From JAIEOG01 sp964519985 (GTDB taxonomy: Bacteria > Bdellovibrionota > FAC87 > UBA2466), in contig CAZFMF010000015.1 of NCBI GenBank assembly GCA_964519985.1, forward strand, positions 1 to 64,000: 64,000 nucleotides of DNA, given 5' to 3'. The translations under genes and the position numbers were made by a program. The notes beneath the pieces are model-generated. The model made no database searches. It saw only the letters and a list, made by a program, of their open reading frames with translations, and was not told where the DNA came from. Below are positions 15,863-24,733 of this stretch, one piece after another (the first letter of the stretch is position 1; each line of letters opens with the position of its first letter).

Positions 15863-16741
15863 ATGCCGGAACTTCCCGAAGTCGAGACCGCCCGCGTTCG
15901 TCTGGACAAGGCGCTCGTCGGTCGAAAAATTACCAAGGTTATCGTCGATAAAGAGGATTACGTTTGCTACGACCAGGACGAGCCCGCCGTGGTGGCTAGG
16001 GCGCTCAAAGGCGCTAAGGTGATGGGTACCGGGCGAAAGGGGAAGTACCTCTGGCTCAATCTCGATCGAAAACGTTCGCTGCTTCTGCACTTCGGCATGA
16101 CCGGAAACATCGAAATCCGCCGAAAAAATGGAAAAAACGGCATCGATGGGGAGTGGGGCTGGGGCGGCATTGCGTTGTGGAACACCCAAGCCAATCAGTT
16201 GCAGTCGGGTAAGATGCCTCGCTTTTGTCGGCTCTTTCTTGAATTCGAAGACGGGGTGCAAGTGGCGCTTACGGATCCGCGTCGCTTTGGCCGCATTCGC
16301 CTGAGCGAAGATCCCGCCCACGCGCCCAGCATTGAACGGCTTGGCTTTGACCCGCTTCACGATTTTCCCCGTGCCAAGAAGCTGACGGAAAAACTCGCCC
16401 GCAAGCGCATCGCGATCAAAGCCGCGCTGCTCGATCAGGCGATTTTTGCCGGTGTGGGCAATTGGATTGCGGACGAAATTCTATACCAAGCCGGAATCAA
16501 TCCTCACAAGCTGACTTGCGACCTCTCGAGCGGTGAAGTCACGCGCTTGCGCGCGAAGCTGCTGGCCATCATCAAGACATCGGTCAATCTCGAAGCGGAT
16601 TACGGTCTCTACCCGAAAAACTGGCTCTTCCACTACCGGTGGGGCAAGGGCAAGAACGCCACCGACGGAAAGGGCCGGGAGATCTTGTTTGAAACGATTG
16701 GCGGCCGAACCACCGCTTGGGTGCCGGCCGCGCAATCTTGA
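15863..16741 (+). CDS. mutM: Formamidopyrimidine/8-oxoguanine DNA glycosylase, zincless plant-type
   Basis: This 292-residue base-excision-repair enzyme removes oxidised purines and cleaves the abasic site. The N-terminal MPELPEVET gives the catalytic Pro2 and Glu3. GRKGKYLWLNL holds the conserved lysine (about residue 55), and GVGNWIADEILYQAGINP is the helix-two-turn-helix. The usual C-terminal zinc finger (four Cys) is missing; the end reads GREILFETIGGRTTAWVPAAQ, closely like plant Fpg, where a zincless finger replaces it. The Arg in GGRTT corresponds to the DNA-binding finger arginine. The loop with RRKNGKNGIDGEWGWGG (about 93-109) is an added Gly/Lys-rich insertion. Confidence 0.93.
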   Translation: MPELPEVETARVRLDKALVGRKITKVIVDKEDYVCYDQDEPAVVARALKGAKVMGTGRKGKYLWLNLDRKRSLLLHFGMTGNIEIRRKNGKNGIDGEWGWGGIALWNTQANQLQSGKMPRFCRLFLEFEDGVQVALTDPRRFGRIRLSEDPAHAPSIERLGFDPLHDFPRAKKLTEKLARKRIAIKAALLDQAIFAGVGNWIADEILYQAGINPHKLTCDLSSGEVTRLRAKLLAIIKTSVNLEADYGLYPKNWLFHYRWGKGKNATDGKGREILFETIGGRTTAWVPAAQS

Positions 16742-16747
16742 AACGCC

Positions 16748-17518
16748 CTAGTTCACCAGCAAATCCATCACCCAGCCGGGCGCGGGGATCCGCTTCGGCG
16801 CGCCGGTAAGATCAATCACCGCGGCGGTCATCAATCCCGTGGCGTTTAACCGTGTGCCTTGTTCGCTGCGGATTTCGTAAGGAATAAAGAAGACGCTCCG
16901 ATCTTGAGTCACTTCTCCGATCCAAGAGTCGACGCGGATTTCTACCGTCCCCTGAATTGCCTCATGGATATCTAGGGTCAAGGCGGAGGTAAAAACGCCC
17001 ACGCCTTTTTCTTCCATCGCCTTGAATGTGACGCCGAAGCGCTTGCGCAAGAAGTTGAGGCGCGCGGACATGAGGAGGTCGGCATACTGGCTCAATCGCA
17101 ACTCATTGCGCGGGTCCAGGTCGCTGTAGCGCACATCCGCGGTGTCCGAATAGAGGATGGGCGTGCCGATACCCACAATTTCCGCCGGTGATTTGGCTAT
17201 TGCCACGGTGGTTCCAAACGTGAGCCCACCCCGGGTGAACTCCATCGTGCCGTCCTCGCTGAAGAGGGAAAACGCGATCTTTTCGTCGGAAGTTTGGGTG
17301 CGCAGCCGGACACTTTCGGCACCGGCGATGGCGCGCCGATATGAGATATGAAACCCGGTGGGTTTCCGGCCGGTCCCGTCCCCATCCAAGGATGACGTCA
17401 CCAGATCGATGTAACGGCACGAATTGACATGGCCGTAGGGGTCTAAGTCCGAGTGCCGCAGCACCACTTTTCGCTCGTCTTGCACCGTGCCCTGGCTCCC
17501 GGAAACCGCGTTTTGCAT
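16748..17518 (-). CDS. Double-hotdog acyl-CoA/acyl-ACP thioesterase-like protein
   Basis: This 256-residue protein contains two hotdog folds. The first begins VLRHSDLDPYGHVNSCRYIDLV (the Asp of the DxxGHVN motif being the usual catalytic position). The second has VRYSDLDPRNELRLSQYADLLMSARLNFLRKRF, where the same motif is altered to NELRLSQY. The arrangement resembles acyl-ACP thioesterases with two 4-hydroxybenzoyl-CoA-thioesterase-like halves. The frame extends upstream to 17692, but GGGAGGA before the ATG at 17518 marks the start. It ends 6 bases from the convergent mutM gene. Confidence 0.82.
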   Translation of the reverse strand: MQNAVSGSQGTVQDERKVVLRHSDLDPYGHVNSCRYIDLVTSSLDGDGTGRKPTGFHISYRRAIAGAESVRLRTQTSDEKIAFSLFSEDGTMEFTRGGLTFGTTVAIAKSPAEIVGIGTPILYSDTADVRYSDLDPRNELRLSQYADLLMSARLNFLRKRFGVTFKAMEEKGVGVFTSALTLDIHEAIQGTVEIRVDSWIGEVTQDRSVFFIPYEIRSEQGTRLNATGLMTAAVIDLTGAPKRIPAPGWVMDLLVN

Positions 17519-17652
17519 TTTCTTCGTCCTCCCGAGGCTTGGTATTGCAGGGTACCGGCCAACGCCATTCAGCCTGGATTTTGGACGACTTGGCTCAATT
17601 CCGGTCAGCGATGGAGAAGGCGTTTCAACCTTGAAACACGGCCGGCCCTGCC

Positions 17653-17682
17653 TTGATTTGCCGCCCCCAGTCGTGTTAAACC
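17653..17682 (+). promoter_or_regulatory. Leaderless-type promoter
   Basis: TTGATT (17653-17658), 18-bp spacer ending in TGT, TAAACC (17677-17682), ten bases before the ATG at 17693. No Shine-Dalgarno sequence is seen. Confidence 0.48.
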
Positions 17683-17692
17683 GCCCCCACAA

Positions 17693-18529
17693 ATGCCAAG
17701 CCTACGTTCCATTTCTTGCGGCTTAGCCCTTGTTCTGTTGATTGGCGTATTGCCGTCTCAATCTGCGGAAGGTGGCTTTATTGACCAATGCTGGGAAAAG
17801 CTATTGCGTCGAGCCGGCTATTTCGGGGTGGGTCGTTACGCCTTTGATTGGCAGGACCCGCGTTGGGCTCGGACTGATCCTGGCTTGGTTCGGCTGGTGG
17901 GCCACTATTCCACGGTTTATGGACGCGCCTTTCCCTCCCTCCCGGAAGCCGTCGATCGCTTGTCCGTCTTTTCTCCCTGGAAAGCGGGAGAATCGAGTCC
18001 CCGTACTTACTACGCCCCCAACGGATTTCCATTGAAGGCGGTCGTGGTCTTTGAGTCCGGGCCTTATGGTCATATTCGCATCAATGTGGATTCGCCTCTT
18101 CACCAGCAAGCCTTCGCCACCATTTATGCGGGTTGGTTGAGCGTGATGTCTCAAGAGGACCTAGAGTTGATGAAAGTCAGTTATTCGGCACTCTACGATG
18201 AAGACCTCGAACGCGCTCGCAATGTTGTGGAGCTCTACTTCTACAGTGAAAGGCAAATGCGGCGCTGGTTGGAGCTTCTCGAAACGGAGCTGACCGTGCC
18301 CGCGGATCTCGAGAGGTTGGCCCAAGAGTTGTTCGGGGGATTGGCCGATTTTGCGCGGGCCCAGAAATTGTCGTTGGGGTTATCCGACCATAAAGAGTTT
18401 GAGCAAATCGTGAACCAGGGACACCGGCTGTCGCCAACGCTCTACACCCATCTCGAGAGTTTCTATCAACGATCCCTTGAAACGCTCTTCGAAGCCGATC
18501 GGGCGGCGAAAGAAGCAGAAGACGATTAA
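17693..18529 (+). CDS. Exported protein of unknown function
   Basis: This 278-residue protein has a signal peptide (about residues 1-24, SQSAEG). The first part is aromatic-rich (RRAGYFGVGRYAFDWQDPRW), a central beta region follows (LKAVVVFESGPYGHIRINVD), and the C-terminal half is helical and acidic, ending EAEDD. No family is recognised. The start is fixed by a -10 box ten bases upstream and the absence of a Shine-Dalgarno sequence. Its size, export and composition resemble the tandem family at 4343-7060, but I cannot align the conserved blocks, so no relation is claimed. Confidence 0.72.
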   Translation: MPSLRSISCGLALVLLIGVLPSQSAEGGFIDQCWEKLLRRAGYFGVGRYAFDWQDPRWARTDPGLVRLVGHYSTVYGRAFPSLPEAVDRLSVFSPWKAGESSPRTYYAPNGFPLKAVVVFESGPYGHIRINVDSPLHQQAFATIYAGWLSVMSQEDLELMKVSYSALYDEDLERARNVVELYFYSERQMRRWLELLETELTVPADLERLAQELFGGLADFARAQKLSLGLSDHKEFEQIVNQGHRLSPTLYTHLESFYQRSLETLFEADRAAKEAEDD

Positions 18530-18577
18530 CGAGCCTTTGTGTTTGGCAATCGGACGACGTCTATCCTCGGCAAAAAA

Positions 18578-19492
18578 CTACTTAAGTAGCCGACCCTTGA
18601 TGCGGGAGCTGGGCGCCCCGAGGCCCAGTCCGTAAGGATCGGGCAAAACGAGTGTCGAGCGATTCGCATTCTGTTGAAAGACCGCGGTCTCCAACATCTG
18701 TTCCATTTTCTTACGATCCAGATAAGCGGCGATAATTTCCTCGTCCAACCCACCCAAAATGTCTTCCATGTCGAATTCGAGATTCCGACAGGCTTTGGTG
18801 GCTTTCGTGAGAATCGATTGGCAAACCCGCTCGAGGGTTTTTTGGGCGTTGTCGCGCGTCACCGAAATTTCTTGAGTATCGGTGAGGGTCGAGGACGGCA
18901 GCGCCGGAGTGAATTTCATATCCAAAGGGCTCAGATCAACCTTGGCAAAGGACCGCCGAATGGCGACGCGTAAGATCGCCCGTTCGTCGTCGTAAAGCTG
19001 GTCTGACACTAGCTTGAGGCATTCCTGCACGGTGGCATCGACATTGATCAAACCCAAAACGTTTTTCTCAAAACTCGCCAGGGCCGCGTTCACGAATTTC
19101 TCGGTTTGCAGGGTGATTTCCCGGGTGTCGAGCTGTTTTGACATCACAAAAGTCGTTTTGCGTTCCCAACGTTCATAGCCAAAAAGCCCCATAATGAAAG
19201 CTTTGAGGCCGGCGACGCGGTGTTCCTCGGTCACGGGGGTCGAAACCGAACGTGGGTTGAAACCGATTCGGGCTTTCATCTCCTGAACTTCGGTGATGAA
19301 CTTGCGGAGCTCGGTCCGGAAGTTTTCTTTCTTCTTTTCCAGTACCGCTTCGAGATCGACTTTCATGGCGAAGAGCCGGGAAGTGAGATCCGCGCGGGCC
19401 CGATGGGAAACCAATCCGCTACTGCCGGAAAGTTCAAGTTCGGAAGGGGAGTAGACGAGCGAAGAGGAGAGGGGTGGATTATCCTGCTTCAC
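18578..19492 (-). CDS. Cytoplasmic helical protein, unknown function
   Basis: This 304-residue protein has no signal peptide or membrane segment. It is rich in charged helices (MKVDLEAVLEKKKENFRTELRKF near residue 43; KKMEQMLETAVFQQNANRS near the end), with a serine-rich N-terminus and a C-terminal DPYGLGLGAPSSRIKGR tail. The helical-bundle look could suit a scaffold or regulatory protein. I recognise no domain and no nucleotide-binding motif. It is convergent with the exported gene at 17693. Confidence 0.68.
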   Translation of the reverse strand: MKQDNPPLSSSLVYSPSELELSGSSGLVSHRARADLTSRLFAMKVDLEAVLEKKKENFRTELRKFITEVQEMKARIGFNPRSVSTPVTEEHRVAGLKAFIMGLFGYERWERKTTFVMSKQLDTREITLQTEKFVNAALASFEKNVLGLINVDATVQECLKLVSDQLYDDERAILRVAIRRSFAKVDLSPLDMKFTPALPSSTLTDTQEISVTRDNAQKTLERVCQSILTKATKACRNLEFDMEDILGGLDEEIIAAYLDRKKMEQMLETAVFQQNANRSTLVLPDPYGLGLGAPSSRIKGRLLK

Positions 19493-19569
19493 CGTGTGAT
19501 TTTATCATAGTTTGCCGTAGAACCGGATTCGGTCGTCTTATCGGAAAGTACCCGGTGGAATTTTAGCGG

Positions 19570-22161
19570 TTAGTCGAGTTGTCCGTCGTAGGTCAGGCGT
19601 CCAATTCGGTTCACGGCGTGGTCACCAAATGAAGTGAAATCGCCCAGGAATAGGATTTTGGAGTTGGGCAGCAGGATCATGTCGTTGAAGGTGCCGATGA
19701 AACCGGCGCCGGCTTCTCCGAAGCTGGCATCTAATGAACCGTCGGAATTGAGGCGGGCGATACCGCCGCGCGCCGTGCCGTTGTAAGAAGTGAATGCACC
19801 GCCAATCAAAATCTTACCGTCGGTCAGCACAATGGTTTTGGCGATGGCCCCGCTCACACCGGTTCCCGTCGGGGCAAACGTCGTATCGAGCGAACCATCG
19901 GTATTGAGTCGAGTGATCGAAGCGGCGGTGTTGCCATTGTAAGTCGCGAAAGCTCCGCCCACGAGGATTTTGCCGTCCGACTGCAGGACAATGTTGTTCA
20001 CCGTTGTGTTAAAGCCGGTCCCCACCACGAACGTGGTATCCAAGCTTCCATCGGAATTCAGGCGGGCAATGCGGTTGCTCGAAGTGCCGTTGTAGCTTGT
20101 GAATGTCCCGCCCACGAGAACCTGGTCGCCTTGGGCCACCGCTACGTTAACCGCATTATTGATACCGGTACCGGTCTGCGCAAAGCCCGCATCGAGCGTT
20201 CCGTCGGAATTCAGGCGTGCCAGACGCTGCCGAGTGGTGCCGTTGTAGGAAGTAAACGTTCCCGCCACGAGAACCTTTTCCCCTTGGAGCGCACCGTAGA
20301 GCGCATGGTTACTGAAACCAGTGCCACTCGTTGCAAACGTATTATCTAACTCTCCGGTGGGATTGATGCGGGCCACGGTGTAGCGAGTTGTTCCTTGATA
20401 GGAGCTGAACGTTCCGATCACCACGATCTTGCCATCCGGTTGCACCAAAGTCGTGCGACCGCGGAGGTTGGTATTGCCCGGCATCCCGGAGCCGACGAAT
20501 CCCGTACCCGACGAAAGCGAATCATCGATTGTGCCCTGCGTATTCAATCGAACGAGATGATTGCGAGTCGTTCCGTCGTAAGCCCGGAAATCACCAGCAA
20601 CGGCGACGCCGCCATCCTTCATTACGGCCGCGGAGTTGAGGGCCAAATCGAAACCTACGGTTGACGGTGAGAAACTAGTGTCGAGAGCCCCGCTGGATTC
20701 AAACCGAAGGTAGCCGCCTAGAAACGAACCCCCCGCCACGATGCGACCGTCGGCTTGTAGCCGAAGCGCCAGGAAGGAATAGCCCCGTTTAGCGACATCG
20801 GTTTGAAAGCTAGTGTCTAAACTACCGTCGCTTTCCAACCGGGCAATGGCCCGTATGCTGGTGGCGCCGTAAGTGTTGAAGCCCCCACCGATAACCATCT
20901 TCCCATTGGGTTGCAGTAGGATCGCGTTACACCCAATGTTGAAGGCGGTTGTGAAGGTCCCGTCGCGCGCACCGGTCGTGGAGAGTCGAATGAGACCGAC
21001 GGCGGCTACCCCGTTGTAAGTAGAGAACTGGCCGGCCACGATCCAGTTGCCGTCCGGTTGCTCTGCGATGTCAAAGACCCAAGAATCGAGCCCGGCGCCC
21101 CCCGGCGCGAATGTTCCGTCCAGGGTTCCATCCGACAACAGGCGAGCAAGGTAAGGACGCGCGGTGACGTTATAGAGAGTGAACTCGCCCCCCACCATGA
21201 TCTTTCCGTCGCTCTGAATCTTCACCACTTTCGTATAACCGTTAAAACTCACGCCCGCCGGGACCAAGCTGGTATCGAGCGTGCCGTTTGTGTTCACGCG
21301 GGCCAGGACGACGCGCGCGGTGCCATTGAAGGTGGCGAACTCGCCCACGGCCACGATTTTATCGTCGGACTGGATCGCCAGATCGTTCACGGTGGCGTCG
21401 AATCCAGAGGTCGGAGCGAAGCTGGTGTCAAGGGACCCGTCGAGGTTGAGTCGCGCGATGCGGGGTGCGGCCGTTCCGTTGTAGCTGGTAAATTTACCGG
21501 CGACGACCGGCTTGCCGTCGCTTTGAATCACGATCGCGGTGATGGCGTCGTTAAAGCCCGTGCCGGTCGGCAAAAATGTTTTGTCGAGTGACCCGTTGGC
21601 GTTGAGTCGGGCGATGTAGCCCACTCGGGTATCATCCCAAACCGCAAACGTGCCCACTAGGTAGTGCGAATCGCCGGAGATGGCCCAATCATTCACGGTG
21701 GCGCCAATCGCCATGCTGCGGGCATAGGCGGTGAAACCCACTGGGATTTCCTTGTGTCCGGAATAGAGGTCCTCATTCGAAGGCACTGCTTCAATCGTGA
21801 CGGTGGCCTCGGAGTTGGCGCGAATATAGGCAGTTAGCGTCGGGGCGGCGGCCTGGATCAGGCCCGTCGTGAAAAGCTTCGCATCATTGTAGGTTTCGCA
21901 GGCCGCTTGCGAGCTATAGATCTTTGCCGCCGAGCCAGCCGAGAGGGAGACGTTGGTATCGACCGCCATCACGCTTCCGTCGGTATCCGTCGGCGTCACC
22001 GTAAAAGCTTGGCAGTCATTCTTGCGCAACGTAAGCGCAGAAACTTCGATTTTGAGGTAGGGTCCACAGCCTTCGCCGGACACGCAGAGGCCGACTCCGC
22101 AGGAGGAGAGTAGAGATAGCGCAAGGCTGGCGCCCGCTAGCAAAGAAAGTCGTCGTTTCAT
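19570..22161 (-). CDS. Lipoprotein with 14 delta-60 repeats (beta-propeller-like)
   Basis: This 863-residue protein has a lipobox signal peptide (LALSLLSSC, lipid-modified Cys near 21), an Ig-like or unassigned N-terminal region (to about 155), then delta-60 repeats of about 50 residues. Each repeat has the form IARLNSDGSLDTTF, VAVQSDGKILVGG, FTSYNG. I count 14 copies of the RLN-DGSLD motif; the last is cut short at the C-terminus (LTYDGQLD). Delta-60 repeats form beta-propeller-like structures and are common in large surface proteins of soil and predatory bacteria. A surface binding role is plausible. The repeats are diverged in DNA sequence, so this is not a recent expansion. Confidence 0.92.
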   Translation of the reverse strand: MKRRLSLLAGASLALSLLSSCGVGLCVSGEGCGPYLKIEVSALTLRKNDCQAFTVTPTDTDGSVMAVDTNVSLSAGSAAKIYSSQAACETYNDAKLFTTGLIQAAAPTLTAYIRANSEATVTIEAVPSNEDLYSGHKEIPVGFTAYARSMAIGATVNDWAISGDSHYLVGTFAVWDDTRVGYIARLNANGSLDKTFLPTGTGFNDAITAIVIQSDGKPVVAGKFTSYNGTAAPRIARLNLDGSLDTSFAPTSGFDATVNDLAIQSDDKIVAVGEFATFNGTARVVLARVNTNGTLDTSLVPAGVSFNGYTKVVKIQSDGKIMVGGEFTLYNVTARPYLARLLSDGTLDGTFAPGGAGLDSWVFDIAEQPDGNWIVAGQFSTYNGVAAVGLIRLSTTGARDGTFTTAFNIGCNAILLQPNGKMVIGGGFNTYGATSIRAIARLESDGSLDTSFQTDVAKRGYSFLALRLQADGRIVAGGSFLGGYLRFESSGALDTSFSPSTVGFDLALNSAAVMKDGGVAVAGDFRAYDGTTRNHLVRLNTQGTIDDSLSSGTGFVGSGMPGNTNLRGRTTLVQPDGKIVVIGTFSSYQGTTRYTVARINPTGELDNTFATSGTGFSNHALYGALQGEKVLVAGTFTSYNGTTRQRLARLNSDGTLDAGFAQTGTGINNAVNVAVAQGDQVLVGGTFTSYNGTSSNRIARLNSDGSLDTTFVVGTGFNTTVNNIVLQSDGKILVGGAFATYNGNTAASITRLNTDGSLDTTFAPTGTGVSGAIAKTIVLTDGKILIGGAFTSYNGTARGGIARLNSDGSLDASFGEAGAGFIGTFNDMILLPNSKILFLGDFTSFGDHAVNRIGRLTYDGQLD

Positions 22162-22264
22162 GGGAATCTATGAATCATATGCGAAAAGCGTGTTTGAATT
22201 ATGTCGAAAACCATCGAAAATAAGTAATTAAAATCAAATATATATCCTATATCCCCGGCTGCTG

Positions 22265-22285
22265 GCGGTGCGGATGCCGCACCGC
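22265..22285. promoter_or_regulatory. Perfect hairpin in a divergent intergenic region
   Basis: GCGGTGCGG (22265-22273) and CCGCACCGC (22277-22285) form a perfect 9-bp stem with a 3-base ATG loop. It lies between the divergent delta-60 lipoprotein gene and the exported gene at 22339, 18 bases before the latter's -35 box. It may be an operator or a remnant repeat. Confidence 0.4.
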
Positions 22286-22302
22286 ACAAACACAATCCTG
22301 AT

Positions 22303-22331
22303 TTGATTGGTGAAGTTCGGCCGGTTACAGA
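22303..22331 (+). promoter_or_regulatory. Leaderless-type promoter
   Basis: TTGATT (22303-22308), 17-bp spacer, TACAGA (22326-22331), seven bases before the ATG at 22339. It supports choosing 22339 over the in-frame TTG at 22303. Confidence 0.58.
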
Positions 22332-22338
22332 GGTCGGC

Positions 22339-23406
22339 ATGCAGAAGCTCGTGTTCCTACTCCTGGTGCTCAGTGCCGGGGTCTACGCCGCAAAATCCGG
22401 CCGTAAGCCCAATGATTACTGTTCCTGGTTGCTCTACGCCCAATGGGAAACCGAAATGGCCGGCGACCTGGCGACTTTCATCGATTCCGTGGGTGGGCAG
22501 ATGGAAAGCATTTACGGACCGCGGGATTTTTTCATTCATGCCGCCCGTCAGCTCAATCTACCGACGACGGCGGAGGCTTTTGCCGAGCAAAAATGGAACA
22601 TCATGGAAGGGCACTTGCTGCGCGAAAGCCCCTGGGCGCGACGCCGTTTGATCGTGGCCTTCGGGAAGCTGATGCAAGCGTATCACCAGCGGGAGGGACG
22701 ACCGCCGCAAGCTTTTCCAAACACCATTCATGCTGTCCATGTCTGGGGACACGAAAGTGGGCTAATTGCCTTGATGCAACAAAACCCAATGCCGCCGAGG
22801 CAGGCGATTGCCTGGCCGATTTCGAGGACCCTCTCAATCGCTCCATCCTCTCGAGTGCGTGGAGGTTTCCTTCCCCCCGAACCGGTCGCTAAAGTGACCC
22901 CGATTCGGCAGTTTCCCGCGCGCCACGTGGGTAAAAAGCTCTCCGAGCTGTGGAGGTTCAAGGGCAAAGATATGGAAAACGCCCTGCTCCTGCTCTTTAA
23001 CGAACTGGATGCCCATCCAGAACTATTTCTCAATGAGGCTGATATCGAGTCTTTAAAGACGATTTGGAGATGTCACAAAGTCGAATCCATTCGCGATGTC
23101 GTCGTAGCCATTGTGGTGCAAAGTGCGCCGGGAAACAGTCCCGCCGCCTTAAGTTTTTTTCGCTACGTGATCGGGCAATTCCATGAGTCGGCCGCGCAGA
23201 TCCTCATGGAACCGCGCTTTGGGCATCTTGCGTCCGCCGAGGTCCGAAACTACATTCTTTTCGGGAGGGCCTCCGAAGATGAGGAAGACGACGTCGAGGA
23301 AGAAGAGAGTGATGCAGAATCAAACCCGCTACCGAATGGAGGACTGATATTGAGTGAGTCCGAGGCGGGCCTTGGGCCGAGCTCAGAAGTGGTAGACGCC
23401 CAATAG
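22339..23406 (+). CDS. Exported protein with acidic tail, unknown function
   Basis: This 355-residue protein has a signal peptide (MQKLVFLLLVLSAGVYAA). The body is mainly helical with aromatic residues (YCSWLLYAQWETEMAGDL; FFRYVIGQFHESAAQILMEP). The last 45 residues are strongly acidic (SEDEEDDVEEEESDAE). No domain is recognised. The start is supported by the -10 box seven bases upstream. Its neighbour 22 bases downstream is another exported unknown with its own -10 box. Confidence 0.72.
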   Translation: MQKLVFLLLVLSAGVYAAKSGRKPNDYCSWLLYAQWETEMAGDLATFIDSVGGQMESIYGPRDFFIHAARQLNLPTTAEAFAEQKWNIMEGHLLRESPWARRRLIVAFGKLMQAYHQREGRPPQAFPNTIHAVHVWGHESGLIALMQQNPMPPRQAIAWPISRTLSIAPSSRVRGGFLPPEPVAKVTPIRQFPARHVGKKLSELWRFKGKDMENALLLLFNELDAHPELFLNEADIESLKTIWRCHKVESIRDVVVAIVVQSAPGNSPAALSFFRYVIGQFHESAAQILMEPRFGHLASAEVRNYILFGRASEDEEDDVEEEESDAESNPLPNGGLILSESEAGLGPSSEVVDAQ

Positions 23407-23416
23407 TTGAATTTGC

Positions 23417-23422
23417 TATAGG
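23417..23422 (+). promoter_or_regulatory. Extended -10 box (TGC-TATAGG) six bases before ATG
   Basis: TGCTATAGG ends six bases before the ATG at 23429, with no Shine-Dalgarno sequence. The -35 region is poor, as is usual for extended -10 promoters. Confidence 0.5.
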
Positions 23423-23428
23423 CTGGGC

Positions 23429-24025
23429 ATGCGCTTTTTCTCACCCTTTATCGTCGCCAGTTTAGTTTTGTTTTATCCCGGGTCATCCCAAGCGGATGAC
23501 TGCACCCAAGCGGTCATCTCCGCGCTGGGGACCCAATTTCACGCCCCCGTCACCTATTTCTCATCGTCTCAGTATGGCAATGGAGCTCAGCATATCCGCA
23601 TTGATGCCAAAGTCCCGGCGGGTAAGTCGCCAGCAACCCCCGGTGTGCTCCGTTTGTACGCCTATGATATCGAGGCCGCTCTCGATGCCTACCTGATCCG
23701 AGCCGATCGGGTAGTGGGATTTCGGCGCGCCCGGGTGCCCTTGGGAGAGGAGCATGTGCGGCTGCCCCGACCCGATTGGCATTGGAAATCGAGTTTATCG
23801 GAACCCTTATCCGGAGAGGTTTTCCGCAACGTGCTTGGCGATTTGATTGCCGTGCGCACGCAAAGTCATAGCGAGATAGCGGTTTTGGATGCAGAAACCG
23901 GGAAGTTTTTGGGGCGCATCAAATCCGGTCAGCGATTTCCCGATACCCTCCAAGCGCGGGTCGAAGCGAATAATTGGTATTTGAAAGGGGAAACTCTGGG
24001 TTGGGAAGAACTGGTTCCCCGCTAG
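23429..24025 (+). CDS. Exported protein of unknown function
   Basis: This 198-residue protein has a signal peptide (to about residue 22, SQA). The mature part has beta-rich stretches (HIRIDAKVPAG; VLRLYAYDIEAALDAYLI; DLIAVRTQSHSEIAVLDAETGKFLGRI), hinting at a beta-sandwich or barrel. No motif of a known family is seen. It follows the exported gene at 22339 on the same strand but has its own -10 box. Confidence 0.7.
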   Translation: MRFFSPFIVASLVLFYPGSSQADDCTQAVISALGTQFHAPVTYFSSSQYGNGAQHIRIDAKVPAGKSPATPGVLRLYAYDIEAALDAYLIRADRVVGFRRARVPLGEEHVRLPRPDWHWKSSLSEPLSGEVFRNVLGDLIAVRTQSHSEIAVLDAETGKFLGRIKSGQRFPDTLQARVEANNWYLKGETLGWEELVPR

Positions 24026-24059
24026 TGCAGGGCGGTCATAGATCGGTTTCGGACCGGCC

Positions 24060-24725
24060 CTATCGTCGACAGAATTTCGCCACCGCCGTGCCAACCTCCG
24101 CGGCAACTTGTTCCGCCGTGCGTCCTGAAGATTTGAGGATCGCGAACCCATGATCGGCGCCCTCTAAGAAATGCACTTGTAGGGAGCCGCGATGGCGCTT
24201 TTGCACTTTTTTGACTAACGAGACTTCGGCCATTTCATCGCGGGTTCCCTGCAGCCACAAGATGGGAATCGCGACATCTTTTAGGTGCTCCGCGCGCGCG
24301 ACCGCGGGTTCTTTCGGCCGGTGCAAAGGGAAACCGAAACACACGATCCCTTGGATCCCCAGCAGCAAACCTTGGGACGCCGCCGTTGACGTCATACGTC
24401 CGCCAAACGATCTGCCACCCGCAAAAAGCGGAAGGGGGGGGTTGAGCTTGGCGGCGTAGTTCACGGCGGCGGCGACGGTTTGGACGGCAACCTTTGGAGT
24501 GTCCGGCCGCTTTCGCTTCGCTTCCATGTATGGGAACTGGTAACGCAACGTCGCCACCCCATGCATGACTAACGTTTCGACTAGGTTTTCCATTGTCGCG
24601 TGTTCCATACCCGCCCCGGCGCCATGGGCGAGGACGAGGCGCGCAAAGCAGTCGGGTGATTCGTCTATCAACCCGGAAACGGTGCCGAGCTCGGGGATCG
24701 CAATGCGGATATTTCGGCGTGGCAT
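24060..24725 (-). CDS. Alpha/beta hydrolase, KANL3/Tex30 type
   Basis: This protein of about 221 residues is a cytoplasmic hydrolase with LVLAHGAGAGMEH (oxyanion region, about 29-41), the nucleophile elbow GGRSFGGRM (Ser near 109), then an acid residue in LQGTRDEM and the catalytic His in EGADHGF. The HGAGAGM and GRSFGGR motifs are characteristic of the Tex30/KANL3-like group of unknown substrate. ATG at 24725 is preferred over the GTG at 24734 because the latter overlaps the previous gene's stop; the two genes are closely coupled. Confidence 0.85.
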   Translation of the reverse strand: MPRRNIRIAIPELGTVSGLIDESPDCFARLVLAHGAGAGMEHATMENLVETLVMHGVATLRYQFPYMEAKRKRPDTPKVAVQTVAAAVNYAAKLNPPLPLFAGGRSFGGRMTSTAASQGLLLGIQGIVCFGFPLHRPKEPAVARAEHLKDVAIPILWLQGTRDEMAEVSLVKKVQKRHRGSLQVHFLEGADHGFAILKSSGRTAEQVAAEVGTAVAKFCRR

Positions 24726-24733
24726 CCGCCTCA

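Noticed and set aside
21058..21591. Plus-strand open frames within the delta-60 gene
   Set aside because: They reflect repeat-driven codon bias of the opposite strand; the minus frame has a lipobox and 14 repeats.
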